DNA of 64,000 nucleotides from Pegea sp. RAD2-039 (GCA_034620365.1 JAQGEQ010000281.1:558001-622000); one strand, 5' to 3'. Counted from the first letter of the stretch, positions 21,362-34,737 are shown. Notes: generated by a model from the letters alone, not told the origin. Made by a program: numbers and translations.

Positions 21362-22275
21362 TTTAAATCAGTTGGTTGTTCCTTCTGATTTCGAATATAC
21401 GCTTCTTTTAGAAGACGCTTATTTTCTAAGCGATCATCTTTACACATATCATGTGCTACTCTAATGCGCTCTAATTTTTTCTCAAGCCTTAGCTTGTACA
21501 ACTTGGTAAGAAACTTGCGTTTGTTCCAATTTTCCTGAAACAACACTTTTAACGGTCTGTGATGATATAAGCTTTTCGCTCCAAATCTAGTCATTGATAC
21601 CTTTGGAACGTCCACAAAATCAAGGCTTTGAGAGCACATTTGATTAAAAAACCTACTGTCATCATCTTTATCAGTCTCAGAGACATTAAAGATGATGACA
21701 TTGTTTTCTCTGTCCTTAAGTTCTAAAGTGAGTTTCGTGTGTGTGTCGGTGACCTTCTTGGCAAGAAGCTGCACCATGCTAGAATTTTGTCAAAACCAGA
21801 ACCACTGACCACCGAGGCCCATGTGACTTGTTTTTTTGTAGAAGCATTCATTGATTTAGACAAACTGGAAACTTTCTCACCAATCTTGGCAACATATTTG
21901 GCAATTTCCGATTTAAGTTTTACTAATTCAGCAGATACAGATTTGCTGATATCGGATAATAGGTTTTCATCAGAATTGGTTGAGGGAGCTGTTGTGTCCA
22001 TGGTTATACATTTAATGCAGAACCATTTAAATCCCATTTGCCTCATCTGGTTTTTATCAAACATTATTTTAAAACATATCGAAAAATTTCTTGCTCACAT
22101 CACTAAAGGTGAGATAAAACCAGGAAAGACATTTAAAGCTTTCAATTACCGGATCTTCACCAAAGAAAACTTTATTGCAGGATTGGCAATTGCAAGCTTG
22201 CTTTGATGAAGTCGGTTTTTCAGGATTTTTCTTTACAGTTGACCGTAAGGTCTTGCTAAGTTTATGTGGATCCAC
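21349..22275 (-). pseudogene. LINE ORF1 remnant (PHD-like finger, coiled coil, RNA-binding-like part)
   Basis: Three overlapping minus-strand frames line up as one broken ORF1. At 22069-22275 a Cys-rich stretch (CNCQSCNKVF, then FKCLSWFYLT), continued at 22064-22010 by WFCIKCI, resembles a PHD finger. A charged heptad-like region (KSEIAKYVAKIGEKV) follows. Then 21349-21777 contains ENNVIIFNVSE, typical of LINE ORF1 RNA-binding domains. Frameshifts separate the parts. PHD-bearing ORF1 proteins are known in CR1-like LINEs. Confidence 0.7.
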
Positions 22276-22518
22276 CTAGTTTGCATAAAAGATTTCTACC
22301 GTCACCAATCATAATATATATACAATACAAATCACTTCCTATTAATGACTATATCACAACTTAGAAACACTTAGAATACAACCTACACAAATAGAATATA
22401 ACCTATAACCTGAAACGTTTTCAAATAGAATAAAATTTGAAAATTTACTTAAAGACAAAAAAAATTTTTGTCATTTAAATTTTTATAAATTTTTTTAAGA
22501 AATTTAAGATGCTTTCAA

Positions 22519-22592
<74 letters not shown>
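22519..22592 (+). tRNA. tRNA-Asn (GTT), unit 2
   Basis: Identical 74-nt gene to 7560-7633, although both flanks differ from the other units beyond roughly 100 bp. Confidence 0.97.
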
Positions 22593-22593
<1 letters not shown>

Positions 22594-23188
22594 ATCGTTT
22601 TGCTTTTTATAAAATGAAATTTGTTTATATCGTAACAAATTTTTAAATTAAAAAATTATACTGTTTCAGTGCATTTATAAAAACATTAATTAATAAAAGC
22701 TTTAATTAAACTAAAAAATAATAACACAAAATTTTAGAATTTAAATAAAATTTTATAAGACAGTTTTCAAATACTATGAAAATGTTGTATAAGTTTCGAC
22801 TAATTTACAAGAAGGCTTGAAATAATTTTGTTTGTATAGAATATTTAATATTTAGATGAAATTAATAGATAATAAATAAATAATCAAATTGAATTTTAGG
22901 TATTTTGGGAATTGCTTTTTTGGTTCCGAATTTTAAAATTTAAATAAATTTCTTAACAGTTTATTACATCATCGTTTACAATTTAATTAAAAAATTCAAC
23001 AAAACTCCTCGACTAAGACCCCGCAGCCTTTCTCGCGTTCTTATTGGCAGATATCACCGAATATATCAACGTTTAACTCGTTTCGCAAAGTCGTGAGAAC
23101 CAAACGTTGTTTTGGCGAAGCAATTTTCAGATCGATTTCTTGTTCCAAGTACCGCTTGTCTTGATCAGTTAATTGGATTAATTTAACA
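22593..23188. other. Unit 2 spacer lacking the truncated cassette
   Basis: AT-rich. From about 22840 it rejoins the sequence shared by other units (equivalent to 8725 onward). No gene seen. Confidence 0.5.
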
Positions 23189-23500
23189 ATCTGATCCTCA
23201 TCCGATCCTCATCTTCACCTGATCCTCATCTTGATCCTCATCTTCATCTGATCCTCATCTTAATCTGATCTTCATCTGATCTTCATCTTCATCTGATCTT
23301 CATCCTCATCTGATCCTCATCTTCAAATCGATCTTCATTTTCACCTGATCCTGATCCTCATCTTCATCTTGATCCTCATCTTCACTTGATCCTCATCTTC
23401 ATCTGATCTTCATCTGATCCTCATCTGATCCTCATCTTCATCTGATCTTCATCTGATCTTCATCTGATCTTCATCTGATCCTCATCTGATCTTCATCTTC
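23189..23500. repeat. GATCCTCATCT minisatellite, unit 2 (about 312 bp)
   Basis: Same 11-bp core with a different arrangement of variants. It ends in CTTCTTTTCAGG rather than running directly into GAAGCGCACG. Confidence 0.9.
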
Positions 23501-23503
23501 TTT

Positions 23504-23635
23504 TCAGGAACTGCACCACGATCGATTGCAGAAATTTAAAACTGTGAAACGAACGATCAGGAACCGCGTAGAGCGCGCGCGTCCCCTAGGTAACCTCTCA
23601 CTAGCGACCCGCTGACAACTACTTCTACTCGTAGA
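23504..23635. other. Unit 2-specific CpG-rich insert
   Basis: About 130 bp, including GTAGAGCGCGCGCGTCCCC, found only in this unit between the minisatellite and the CRE island. Either ancestral DNA lost elsewhere or an insertion. No gene recognised. Confidence 0.6.
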
Positions 23636-24075
23636 GAAGCGCACGAAGGTGGTGTACGCCGGATTCGACGCAAAAGCGCCGCGAAGCGTTCTTCGCGCTC
23701 AAGCCAAATATGGAACTGAAAGTACAAATGGTAAACTCACTAAAGGTTGGTGATGACGTCACATCGTCATTACGTCACTCAAGCTTCGAATCGAAACAGC
23801 TCATCAGATGACGTCATCGTTGTTTACGTCAGCAGCGGCGCGAATGAAAGCCGAATCGACGCGAATTCGAATGAATGTTCCGGTTGGCCGCATCGTGGCT
23901 TCCGATGTTGGTTGGAGACGCGCGAACTCGAACAAAAAGAAGCGTAAGCGACATCTCGTGGTTGGTTGTCATAGCAACCAACAATTCTTCTTCTTTTGTC
24001 GCCCAATTTGCTCCTTTGATGCGTAAGACTCTGAAATCGATGGGTCGACTTCGAAACTGATGACGTCACTGACGC
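23636..24075. promoter_or_regulatory. CpG-rich CRE cluster with X-box, unit 2
   Basis: CRE-like sites at 23754-23761, 23770-23777, 23809-23816, 23824-23831 and 24061-24068. X-box core at 23965-23978, here within a longer palindrome with perfect 8-bp arms (GTTGGTTG..CAACCAAC, 23961-23982). Confidence 0.65.
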
Positions 24076-24834
24076 AATTTTGCGCCTCTCTCTTATTCCA
24101 TTTTTCTCTTTTTAAATTTAATGATTAAATTAAATTTTAATTAAAAAGTTTTTTGTTTTAAATCTTTGTAATTAGTTTAATTTACACAAGTTTGTAAAAA
24201 AAAATTCATTTTAGCAAAATTTCAGTTCATCTAAAAAAAGTAAATTGTAATTTTCTGAAAAATTATCTTTAAATTAAACAAGGTTCTGGGACTCGTACCA
24301 GGGACCAATGTATTAAGAGTCCCTAATTCAAAACCAATATTTCGAATATTCGCACAATTTTAGAATCATAAATTATTGTTATTAAAACGTTTAAAACCAA
24401 TATTTCATAATAAATATTTGTGAATTAGATTAACAAATACTTAAAACTCAGTTTAGTAGAAGTAGTTTTATAAGAATAACACAAAACAATAAAAGTTTTG
24501 AATTAATTTGAATAAGAATTATGAAAGTAAGGAGTTAATTAAGTTTATTTATTTTTATTTATTTCAATAAATGCAAAGGAGGGTGCTTGAAGAGAGCATC
24601 TCTCGCTAACACATCTTCTCACAAATAATATCTATTAAGTTAGTTTAATAACTATTTATGATTTAGATTTAATGCTGGATATGGTTTAGTAACAATAATA
24701 TTAAAAAATTATTAAAAATAATGAAAATTTTGTATAAGTTTTGGCTCATTTATAAAAACGTTTAAAATAATTTTATTTTTAAAGAATATTTAACTTTATT
24801 TAATAAATAAATTTTATCTGTAGTCTTTGAAATT

Positions 24835-24941
24835 GTTGACTGCAACCAGGTGTAATGATCATATCAATTATTACGTCATAATCACAAAAAGATACTTTAA
24901 GTTAAAAGTGAATTTTTTTTTCTAGTTTATTGAGTTTACAG
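24835..24941 (+). promoter_or_regulatory. Putative P1 promoter and 5' untranslated exon, copy C
   Basis: CRE-like TTACGTCA at 24871-24878; donor GTAAGTCG follows 24941. Confidence 0.45.
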
Positions 24942-25223
24942 GTAAGTCGTTATTTTTATTTATTAAAACTTAAAATATTTTAATTAAACGCTTTTTAATT
25001 TATTATAAGTTTTGTTTGGAATAAATTAACTTATTGCTAGTTTATATAAGCTAGATGTAAACATTACATTAAACTGATTACATAATTTTTACTAGTTTAT
25101 CGACTTTTGATAAATATTTTATAAATATTTAAATATTCAAAGTTCTAATGAAAATTGAAAACTTAATTTTCAGAATTATTATTTTCATTTTGAGCTTTAG
25201 TTGTGAATAACTTTTCTATTGAA

Positions 25224-27381
25224 ATGGAAATTCAACCAATTAGTATGACTGAAGTAAGTTTATTACTTTTATTTTTGAAATATTTATTTACTTCTTTTTT
25301 ATATTAATAAAGTTATGTTTAGTAATTAAAGTACTTTTTACAATTTTTTAATAAATTAAGATATAAACAAATGAAAACAAATAAGTTGATTTTAATTTAA
25401 ATAAAACAACTAACTATTTAGTTTATTTGTTTGTTATAGTGTGGAGAAAGTATTTCAACCAATAAAAGCTTGAATAAAAAAGCTCTAACATGGTTCATTT
25501 CATTTGATAAACCAAATGAACATCCAAATAACAATAAAATTCATCAAAAGGTTTGCTACTTTGTCTAATTTCAGTAATTCTTTTATCTTTTAAATATTAT
25601 AAATTTTGTAAGAATATCTTTTTAACATATTTAGTAATGTAAGTACTTTCACGTAGATTTAAATGTATCTTTTAATTAAATGTTAATTATCTAGTAAATA
25701 ACTGCTAAAAAAACTCAAAAAGTTAAATTGTACAATTTACAAAACTAACTTTAATTTAAATAACTTAAATAAATAAATAACTTTTAAATAAAAATGGTTT
25801 TTTTTCGGGATTTTCGATGGCAGAGTTTTTTAGATCTGTTTACATAAGATTTCCGGTAAGAATATTTTTCTGAAAGCAATTTGGAGAATCTTTAGTTACT
25901 AGTAATTATTTGATACTTAGAAAAATTTGTTGATAAAATAAAGTATCACATAAATCATTAAAATATGAAAATTTAGAAAATCAAAAGTTAGATATAAAAA
26001 GTTAAGTTTTTTTAATTGGTATAATTTTTATAGAACTGAAAATCTTTTATTAAAAACGAATAATTATTAAAAAATTTTAATAAAATATAAATTTGCTAAA
26101 ATAAAAATTTTTATTCAGGTTAAATATAGCGACCGAATGTCAAGTAAGTGTTTACCTAACTAATATTATATTTTAAGTTTCTAAATTTGTTGAAATTTTG
26201 TAAATTTAAATTGTTGTTGTATCTTACTAACTATCATAAAACTCTCTGATAAAAATGATTATAAAAATTAGTTTCTTGATTTGATATTTAAAACTATTTT
26301 CAATTTTAGTTCATTCTATTCAAGTTGAGTTGTTTGAAAATATTCATCTTCAAATGAAACAAAATGATGTTTTGATGGTGATTAAAAGTTCTTTTTTGAT
26401 TAAAAGTTCTTTTCTTAAATTCTTTTAATGCTGTTCAAAATGCTTCTGTAGTAATCTAGATAATTTTGTTTTGTTAAAAGAAATAAAATAATAAAAGCTA
26501 ATTCTAATAATAAAGGACATAGAATAACTATACACTTTCTGATTAGTGATGAGTAATTTTGATATTTATTGATATTCTTTAAAAATACAAATAGTTATTT
26601 TTAATATGGTTTTACTATTCTTAGATAAACATAAAACTTTATTAAGCTTTTCACAAACGTTTTATTTAAAGAAATTCCTTTAGAAAAGTATAACTTTATA
26701 CTAAGAGATAAATATTAAAATATTTGTGTTTAGACTTTTACTAATTCTATTCAACTATTATTTTACAGAATATTAACATCCAGACAACCTTTACAACTTG
26801 CAGTAAGTGTTTTTTTTGTTTCTAGAATAAGTTGTTATTTAATCAAGTCCAGAATCAATTTTATTACAATTTTGTAATCAATTTTTATAGTTTAACAAGA
26901 GATCTTTTTTATTAAAGCTTAAAAGAACTTTTACAAAATAATACTTTAAGATTTGGTTTAACCTAATATCACTAACTGATATTTTGTTAATTTTTTCAGT
27001 AAATGCAGAACAAATGACATTAGATGATTATATAACATTCAAAGTAAGTTTTGTTGCACTGAAATGAAGTACATTTGTTGTAGATCAAAATTATATCTTT
27101 AGAAAATAACACAAACACTAAACAAAACGATATTAAAAAGATTAAATGTTTTCATTTACTTAATAATTTTATCAAAGTTACTTTTTGATTAAAGTTTTGT
27201 CGGTTTTAAATATATGTTTTAACTTACAGTGCAACCAAATGGTTTCTAGAAAACTTTTAAAGAAGCAACAAAATGTAAGTTTTGCTTCAATTGTAGAAAA
27301 GTTTTCTTTTATCTTTCTTATTATTAAGGAATTTTGATTTAGTTTAAAGGCTTTAATTTAACTTTTTTCTAACAGCTTTGA
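25224..27381 (+). pseudogene. P1, copy C, with damaged exon 3 splice acceptor
   Basis: Exons 25224-25253, 25440-25550, 25808-25855, 26119-26143, 26310-26377, 26769-26802, 27000-27043, 27230-27274 and 27376-27381 keep the lengths of copy B. The acceptor before exon 3 reads TTTTTCG|GGA where others have TTTTCAG|GGT, a one-base loss that removes the AG. Using the next CAG (ending 25823) drops 16 nt and shifts frame. Using the AG ending 25825 drops 18 nt and keeps frame, losing six residues. So this copy is either dead or encodes a shortened protein. Confidence 0.5.
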
Positions 27382-27577
27382 AAACGGTAAAAGTAAAAGA
27401 TATTAATTTTGTTTTAAACTAGTGTGCAGCAGAAACTTAATAAACATAAAATATACAAAAAGATAAAAGTTTATTCAATTTATAGATATTGAGAACATTA
27501 AACGGTTGAATTAATTTTTTCTAGGTTTAATACTTAATATTTGTTAACAGATTGGTGCTAACAGAAATGCTATTTTC

Positions 27578-28290
27578 ATGAATAAAAAAACGTTTGAGAC
27601 GTTGTACTCAAGATTGAATGTAAGCAATGATAATGATTACAAGAAAATTGATGATTTAAATGTAAGTAGTAATTTTTATTATACTCTGCAATAACTTTGA
27701 TTTTTAATTAATGTCTAAGTTGTTAAATCATAAAATAAAATGTTTCTTGAATAAGTTTCAAAACTTTCAGGAAATAAAAAACGATGAAACGCTTAAAATA
27801 CGAGAAATAGAAGAAGTTAAAGTCAGATCAATTCTTAAACAAAGGCTTGTTGATGAAGATATTAATGATAAAACTGTAAGTATCAACTAAGCTTCAGTTT
27901 TGATTGTGATTTTTTCCAAAATAAAATTGATTTAATTTATCTGTTCGTAAATTTATTGTTGTTAAATAAATTTAATTTATTTGTAATATAAATAGATAAT
28001 AGCAAAAGAAATGAAACATGTCAAGTTCACTCCAGAAATTAAAAGGAAATATGTAAGTTTCAATTATTTAATTATTATTTTGTTTATAATATTTGATTTA
28101 TTGGCTTTCAGAGATGGAAGAGGTTTAAGAAATGTCTTTTAAACTTTGTCACTTTGAAATGTTTTCGAAGAAGTAAGTTGTAAGATTTCTTAGATTTTTA
28201 TATTTAGTAACTTTTGATATTTTTTCAGAAAAAAGAGGCTATGATTTCGACTTTAGATTTGAAAGTTTAGATTATTATTATTTTTTTTGA
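27578..28290 (+). CDS. P2, copy C
   Basis: Exons 27578-27661, 27771-27875, 27996-28052, 28112-28172 and 28229-28290; 122 aa. The C-terminal Tyr run is changed to YYYFF by mutation of the TAT repeat. Starts 196 bp after the P1 stop. The intergenic stretch retains about 50 bp missing from copies A and B. Confidence 0.65.
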
Positions 28291-28755
28291 AACTGTTGTG
28301 TTATTTGCGCTAGTATTTAATAAAAATAAAAATCATTACAAGTCTTTTGTGATCTTTTAGAGTTTTATTTTTTAAAAAAGGTTTATTCTTGAGATTCAAG
28401 CAATTTGCTAACAGGATTTATGTAATTGATTACAACATTTATGTTTTTCTTACAATATTTAACATGTAATATAAACTGAAAAGAAAGCTTTCTAATTAAA
28501 AAATAAACATTTTTAAAAAGTAGAATCCTTTGTTTTAAAATAATTTATTTTCTGAGACGGTTTATCAGTATTCATTTGTTGCTAATTATTGGCGCTGTTC
28601 AAATATTAGTTTAATTTCAAAGAATTACTTTAATGTTTTGTACAATTTAATGGATATATTTGAGTATCTATAAATTGCTTAAAATATTTAGTTATATGTC
28701 GATTACGTTTTATTCTACAATTCATCTTTACTTTAAACAGTTTAATTTACAATAA

Positions 28756-28998
28756 GAGAGCCTACTTCGGCCAAGAACAGTCATGAGGGTTGTGTGCTTT
28801 CTATCCTTTATTTGTTTGCAGAATTGAAAGCGCCATTCGGAGCGATCCTCTGCGATATCCTCCTAATTTCTGGTATTGATATTGAGCGATTTCATAATGC
28901 GGTTGCAAGTATCGTTAAAGCAAACTTTTATTCTTAACTTATACTCTTAAAATAGTAAAAACGGCTTTTGTGTTTCGAGAACAGGTGGACACATAATA
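28756..28998. repeat. GC-rich conserved block, type I, unit 3
   Basis: Version of 1245-1475 with the leading GGCC arm shortened (GAGAGCCTACTTCGGCC) and a broken open frame. Confidence 0.6.
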
Positions 28999-29420
28999 AC
29001 GAAACGTTCATAAAAACCCTGTTAATAAAATTGCTTGAAGCTATTATCCTTATTATTTTCTTCATATTTTTATTCAAAAAACTTGCTTCTGTGTTTTGCT
29101 TCATCATTTTTTATAAACTTTGATAAAATGATTATTTTTAGTAGCTTTTTGCTCAAATTGTAATATAAACTCTGTTTTTCACATTAAGTTTTAAGACTTC
29201 TTTGCTTTTTCGACCTGCTGTGAGTCGGAAGGGTTTTGTAATCGACTTGATTTGGGTCTTGGTATGATAATTTACGTCAGCAAGTTGTATAAGGAGTTTT
29301 GATGGCTTTGACTGGAAATAATCACCAAGAGCTTATTTATTTATCTTATTATTATATATTACTTGATGTTCATCCTTTGTTCTTCCTCGTGATCTTCATT
29401 AATTGATATTCATCTGATAG

Positions 29421-29529
29421 TTCACGTGGTGGTACAGAAAGTGGTTTAGAAGATAGTTCACGAGATGGTTTATCTGGTTCAAAAGTTTGTTTAGAAGATG
29501 GTTAAGGAGATTGGTCAGGTGGTGGTTTA
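29421..29529. repeat. 12-bp minisatellite, unit 3
   Basis: Short degenerate version of 2221-2374. Confidence 0.65.
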
Positions 29530-29816
29530 CATGAAATGGTTTATTATTGGTCAAAATATTTGTTAAAAAATTAATGAACTTTTATTCTTAAAAAACCAGA
29601 ATCAAAAAAGTTCTGATTTGATGATTAAAATAAAACTCTAAATTCTAACAAAATTTTTTCTACTTTCTAAATTATCAAACAATTAAAAAACATGAAAATA
29701 TTTCTGTAGGAACATTTTGATATTGATCTGAATGTTTTTGAAAATAAACACGACATCAAAAGCAACTTTATACTGAAAATAAACTTACACAGCAGTCTAC
29801 TAGTAAAGTTGATTTA

Positions 29817-32592
29817 TTAAAATGGGAAATTTACACATATGTCAGGTACACATGGTTGATAGCTGACAACTACATGATCAATACATTGATTCGAACTCGC
29901 AACTTCTTTCCATTCATTTGTTACTTGATCGTAACATTCGACAATTTGGAAATCACGACCATCTTCGTCTGGACCATCCTCTAGATCCCCTGTATCAATC
30001 AACGAGCTCATCACATTTATGCAAATTATTGTAAACATCGTTAAAATGTTGATTAAAACGTTTTTCATTTCCAAATATAATAAAAATTTTACCAAAAATA
30101 TAAATCTTCTTATTAAAGACAACAGCTTTTGGACATGCTCTCGAATAATTCATACTTGCTACGAATTCCCAATTATCATTGAGGACATCGTATCTTTCAA
30201 CAGTCTTTAAATATTCTTCATCATCCCAGCCACCAATGACGTAGATATAGTTGCCAAGCGTGACTAATTCTGTGATGATTTTAGAATTAGTTATCATCAT
30301 AAGATCAAAACGTCATCATGACGTCATCAGTCACCTGATCCATATCTAGGTGTCAAAGTTGGTTTTACAGTGCTCCATTCGTCCTTCTGTGGATCATATT
30401 TCTTAAAAAAAGGAACCGAGTCCGTGATATCATTGTTGCCAAAAGCATACAACATGCGGTTGAAGACAGTGTAATCGTCAACTAAACGACAATCATTTAG
30501 TGAAGCTCTTTGCGTCCATTCATCAGTAATGGGATCGTATCTGGAAATAACAAAGTTTTTGGCAAATTAAGTTTTCGTTGAAAATGCCATTTCATCACTC
30601 ACTTCATTAATTTGATTTCAACATCAGCTTTAATAATGAGGTACAACTCATTGTCAATAACTTCTACTCTCTCATATGATAACCTCTCGCCTAAACTTTT
30701 GCATTGCTTCCACTCATTTGTGATTGGGTCGTATCTTGAAATTTAATGACGTTATATTTATTTTGTAATGATGATCACACCATTTGTTTCATACAAACCT
30801 TTCTATGTCACCATTACGGGATAAATTTATTAACACATATATGAAACCGTTAATGACAACAGATTTTGAATAGTATAACGCATATGGAAGACACAAGTTT
30901 GGAAGCTTAAAGCGAACATCCGTTTCAGACAAACGAAACTCTGCACTTTTCAATACTTTCTCAGTAGAACTATCGGGTTCAGTTATGACGTAGATCACCT
31001 GTGACGTCATATGTCAGTCGATGAAGTGAAAAGTATTTAATTAAATAATCTTACCTGCGGAATATCAAGTTGTCTTGGCTTACTTTCAATTGTGATGTAA
31101 GCTTTGAGATCTTCAAGCACCTTGCTGAGATGTTCATAACAAGTATTTCTAATTACATCACAATTTTCCAATTGCATAGAAATGAACCTTGGTTTTATCA
31201 AATGACAACGTACCTAGAGAAATCACAATTTTATACTCATAAGTCTACAACTTTATAATTTTTAGATACTTACTTTTTTAATTAATTCTTTTAAGCAGTT
31301 TTGTCTTGAAGTTAAATCATATTTGATCCACTCTAGAAGAGCATTGAATACTTGGGATTCACAAACCACATGAAGCTCATTTTGAGTAATTACTTTAGAA
31401 ATTACAGAGTCTGGTTGTAATTTGAATTTTTGAGTTTTTGAAATCTGGTGAATATCATTTGGTTAATCAAAAACTCGTCCTTATTAAATATAAAAAAACA
31501 AGATCAATAGAAATAACCAAATAAAAAATATTTCATAAATATTTAAGCTTGATGAAGTAGAGAAAATCTTTCTACATGAAAAGCTTTAGCCAGGAAAATA
31601 ACAATTCTTCATTTTTTTACTTTTAGAAAGTTTTTTCCAATAATTTTTTCAAATTTAGTTGAAAGCTCCATATATCCAAAATACTCAACAAACATTGCAA
31701 ATTCGAAGCAGTTGTAAATGTCTATTTGACTTTCCAAAAAGCTGTAATTGATAAAGTATAGTTACAAAACTATTAAAAGAAACTGATTTATAAAACTATC
31801 TTACTTGCTACATAACTTCTCTAGACCATTTATTTGAAACATGGAATCTGCAATCATGAGTCTCACAATATTTTCTTCATTGATTTGTATTTCTTTTGTG
31901 TGCAAATAATCAAAAAGAACAGAAAATACATTTGGGTCTACGTCATTTATGGTAACTTCATCAGAATGTGCTTCTGTGAATCCACCTTAATAAATTCAAA
32001 TAGTTTTTGTGATGATACATTTAGTTATTTTGTAACTGAAGTTGAATCTTGAATCTAACTCACCACGAAACATAGCTTCAAAATAAGGTGAAGCAGCAGC
32101 TAAAACTCCTTTGTTACATTTGAAAGTTCGTTCAAAGCCATTCAATTTCACTTTGATTAAAACATCACAAACCGGCGAATTTTCAAAAGAGTCATTTAGA
32201 TTAAAGTGGCAACGATTATCCACTTCCTTAAGTTCATTTCTAAATGAATAACTAAAAACACAACCCCTTAATAAGTTGTTAGATCGATACGTAAATGAAA
32301 TAAGAAAATTAAAATTCCTTTTATTAATTGAGTAATACTGAAATCACTCTAAGCCAGATAAAAAAACATAATAAAATCAAGTTAAAGCTGATAAGATTTA
32401 AGTTATTAATATCTTTCTAGATTCAACATAAATGATTTTTCTATCTGCTTTTATTTTAAATAAAAAGTGAATATAATTTTATTTATTTAGAAAACAATGT
32501 TTAGTAAAGACACAAAATTCTATTAACCTGATATTATCTCTAGGTGGCACATCTGAATCTGAAACAACTTTACTCTTTGATCTTTCTGCCAT
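29817..32592 (-). CDS. BTB-BACK-kelch protein K3
   Basis: Exon layout equals K1 shifted by 27156 bases (exon 1 32528-32592, exon 2 32064-32239, last exon 29817-29989); 586 aa. It is the closest relative of K1 in the kelch part and keeps the intron 9 CRE (30319-30326). The in-exon-2 ATG of K1 is AAG here, which shows translation must start in exon 1 (MAERS). In the BTB part it shares VLFDYL and several intron variants with K5. Confidence 0.92.
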
Positions 32593-32635
32593 TTGGATCC
32601 AATTAAAGATTTCTGAAAAAAAAATTATATAGGAA

Positions 32636-32659
32636 GTATATGTATACGTATATATATAC
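32636..32659 (-). promoter_or_regulatory. Putative K3 core promoter (TATA-rich palindromic tract)
   Basis: Same tract as at 5480-5503, upstream of the K3 start. Confidence 0.4.
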
Positions 32660-33449
32660 TGTTGATGAAACTGCTAAGGATAATATCTAGTATATCTAAT
32701 ATACAAAATGTAGATTTTATCTAAAAATAATCAATGAATATACTATGTATAGAATTTATATTTAAATAAAGTTAAGACAGCAATTTTAAAAAACAAAAGT
32801 TGTAGAAACTTTACAACTATAAATATAAATTAAATAAATTTAAATCATTCTTGAAAACCAGTTCTCTGGTCGATGTAGCTAAAATTAATCATAAAATATA
32901 ATAAAAAAATTACTAAAATAAGTCTAATATCAACAGAATATCCTCAAAAGTAAATAGATAAGTGTTAAAGCATTATTTAATAACTGAAAAAAGTTGATAT
33001 TTTAATGATTAAATATAATTCAATGATATAAATGTAAAAAATTATTCAACAAATCAACAATTGTTTGACTTAAATAAATTATACAAGGTTGATATAAAAA
33101 TTCTAAAATAAGAAAACATAAAAATTTTCAATCAAGGTATGATTAAAATTTAAGAGATCTCAAATATCTCCCTTACTTGATAAAACGATCCTTACTTGGT
33201 GTGAGTCGCCAGCTTGTTTATAAAATGTTTATGGAAAAGCAATATAAAAAGTTTGCTTAATGTGAGATCTCAAATACCTCTCAAAAGAACCCAATAAATA
33301 AAAACACATTTGCCCATATATTTAAAGAATTTATAGTATTTGAAAAACCTCCTATACAAATAAACTAAGATAGACCCTTCCATTAAATCTCTGTACAAAG
33401 ATCTTTGTATAGTTTACAAGAAATCTATTTCTAATTTCTATTTAGGAAG

Positions 33450-34395
33450 AGAAAGTGCAGTCTTATCTTCACCTTGCAAGAAAACGTTTTTTGGTTTCAT
33501 AAGTCACAAACTTAAGGCGAGATCTCAGTTACCTCCCTTACTTGATAACAGCGGCCAGCTTGTGATGGTACAAGAAAATAAAGCTGAGTTGCTAAACAAT
33601 CAATTTAATGGCGATTTGTATAACCGATGATGGTAATACTCCTTCTCTCTCCTACTCCGACATTCTTACAAATATCTCCGAGATGGTAGATCTTGACATA
33701 ACAGTCAATTTGGTATCTAAGGCTATTTTTTGATTAAAATGATCAGTTTCCAACACCCCAGATCAGATTCCAGCTTTGTTTTTAAGATTAACTACTTCCT
33801 CTTTATTACTACCTTTATCGCTTTTCTTTAACATGACTTTGTGGCGAGGAAGATTTCCACAAATTTGGTAGAAAGTTATTACTGTTTTATTACTCCAACT
33901 CATAAGTAGGGTCCCAGAAACACCACACTTAACTACAAACCAGTTTCGCTGACTTCAGTTATTTGCAGAACTCAAGAGCATATCATTCACAATCATATGA
34001 CCAGTCATTTGATGGAGCACCATCTAATATCTGATGTCCAGCATGGCTTTGTGAAGTGGAGATCTTCCATGACTCAACATCTCATTTTTCTTAATGAGCT
34101 TACAGCCCATTATGAAATTAAGACTCCCTGTGACATCATATACCTCGATTTTGCTAAAGCCTTTGATTCTGTCCCACACACTAAGCTTGTTACTGTATTG
34201 AAAAACTTAAAAATCAACATCTTTATCTTACAGTGGTTGGAAAATTACCTTTCAGGTAGAACCCAACAAACTCGTGTATAAAAAGATCTGTATCTACTTT
34301 TAAACAAATCACTAGTGGTGTTCCTCAGGGTTCTGTTCTGGGTCCCCTTCTCTTTTTTCATTTTCATTGAAGACCTCATCAGAAGACTAGTATCT
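33450..34395 (+). pseudogene. Decayed LINE reverse transcriptase fragment, unit 3
   Basis: Same piece and breaks as in unit 1, with HGFVKWRSS in place of the unit 1 HGFRKWRSS. DIIYLDFAKAFDSVPH near 34130-34178; YADD absent. Confidence 0.85.
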
Positions 34396-34737
34396 CAACG
34401 AATATCTTCGTTATATATATCTTCTTTCAACAAATAGACTAACTAAAGAGGGATTCTTGTGTTGACAGCAACAAGTAGAAGCTTTTTATCTGGAAACAAC
34501 CTACCAGCGCTACTCTAAGTAGTCAACTAGTTTTTAAATATGCTTATTAAAGAGAAGCTTCTATTCAAGAACCACGTGACTTGGTGTACCTTAACACAGA
34601 AGTCGATCTCTTGTCTCATATTTCGATGTAAAAGATTAAAATTAAAACTTTACTTTAAGATAAAAAGTTTGTGTCAATCCAAATTTTGTCATTAAAATTT
34701 CTAAAAAAATTGTTTAACAATTTTAAGCTGCTTTCAT

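Larger units (their letters stand above)
14214..28290. repeat. Tandem unit 2 (variant, longest)
   Basis: Same gene order as unit 1, with three differences. The LINE region is about 1.5 kb longer and contains an inverted ORF1/endonuclease piece. The truncated cassette and second GC block after the tRNA are absent. About 130 bp of extra CpG-rich DNA sits at 23504-23635. Confidence 0.95.

Noticed and set aside
21739-22206. 155-codon + strand frame
   Set aside because: Antisense to the LINE ORF1 remnant, which has recognisable motifs on the - strand.
19690-22275. Classic 5'-inverted LINE insertion (twin priming)
   Set aside because: The order is wrong: the inverted 5' part lies on the 3' side of the RT part.
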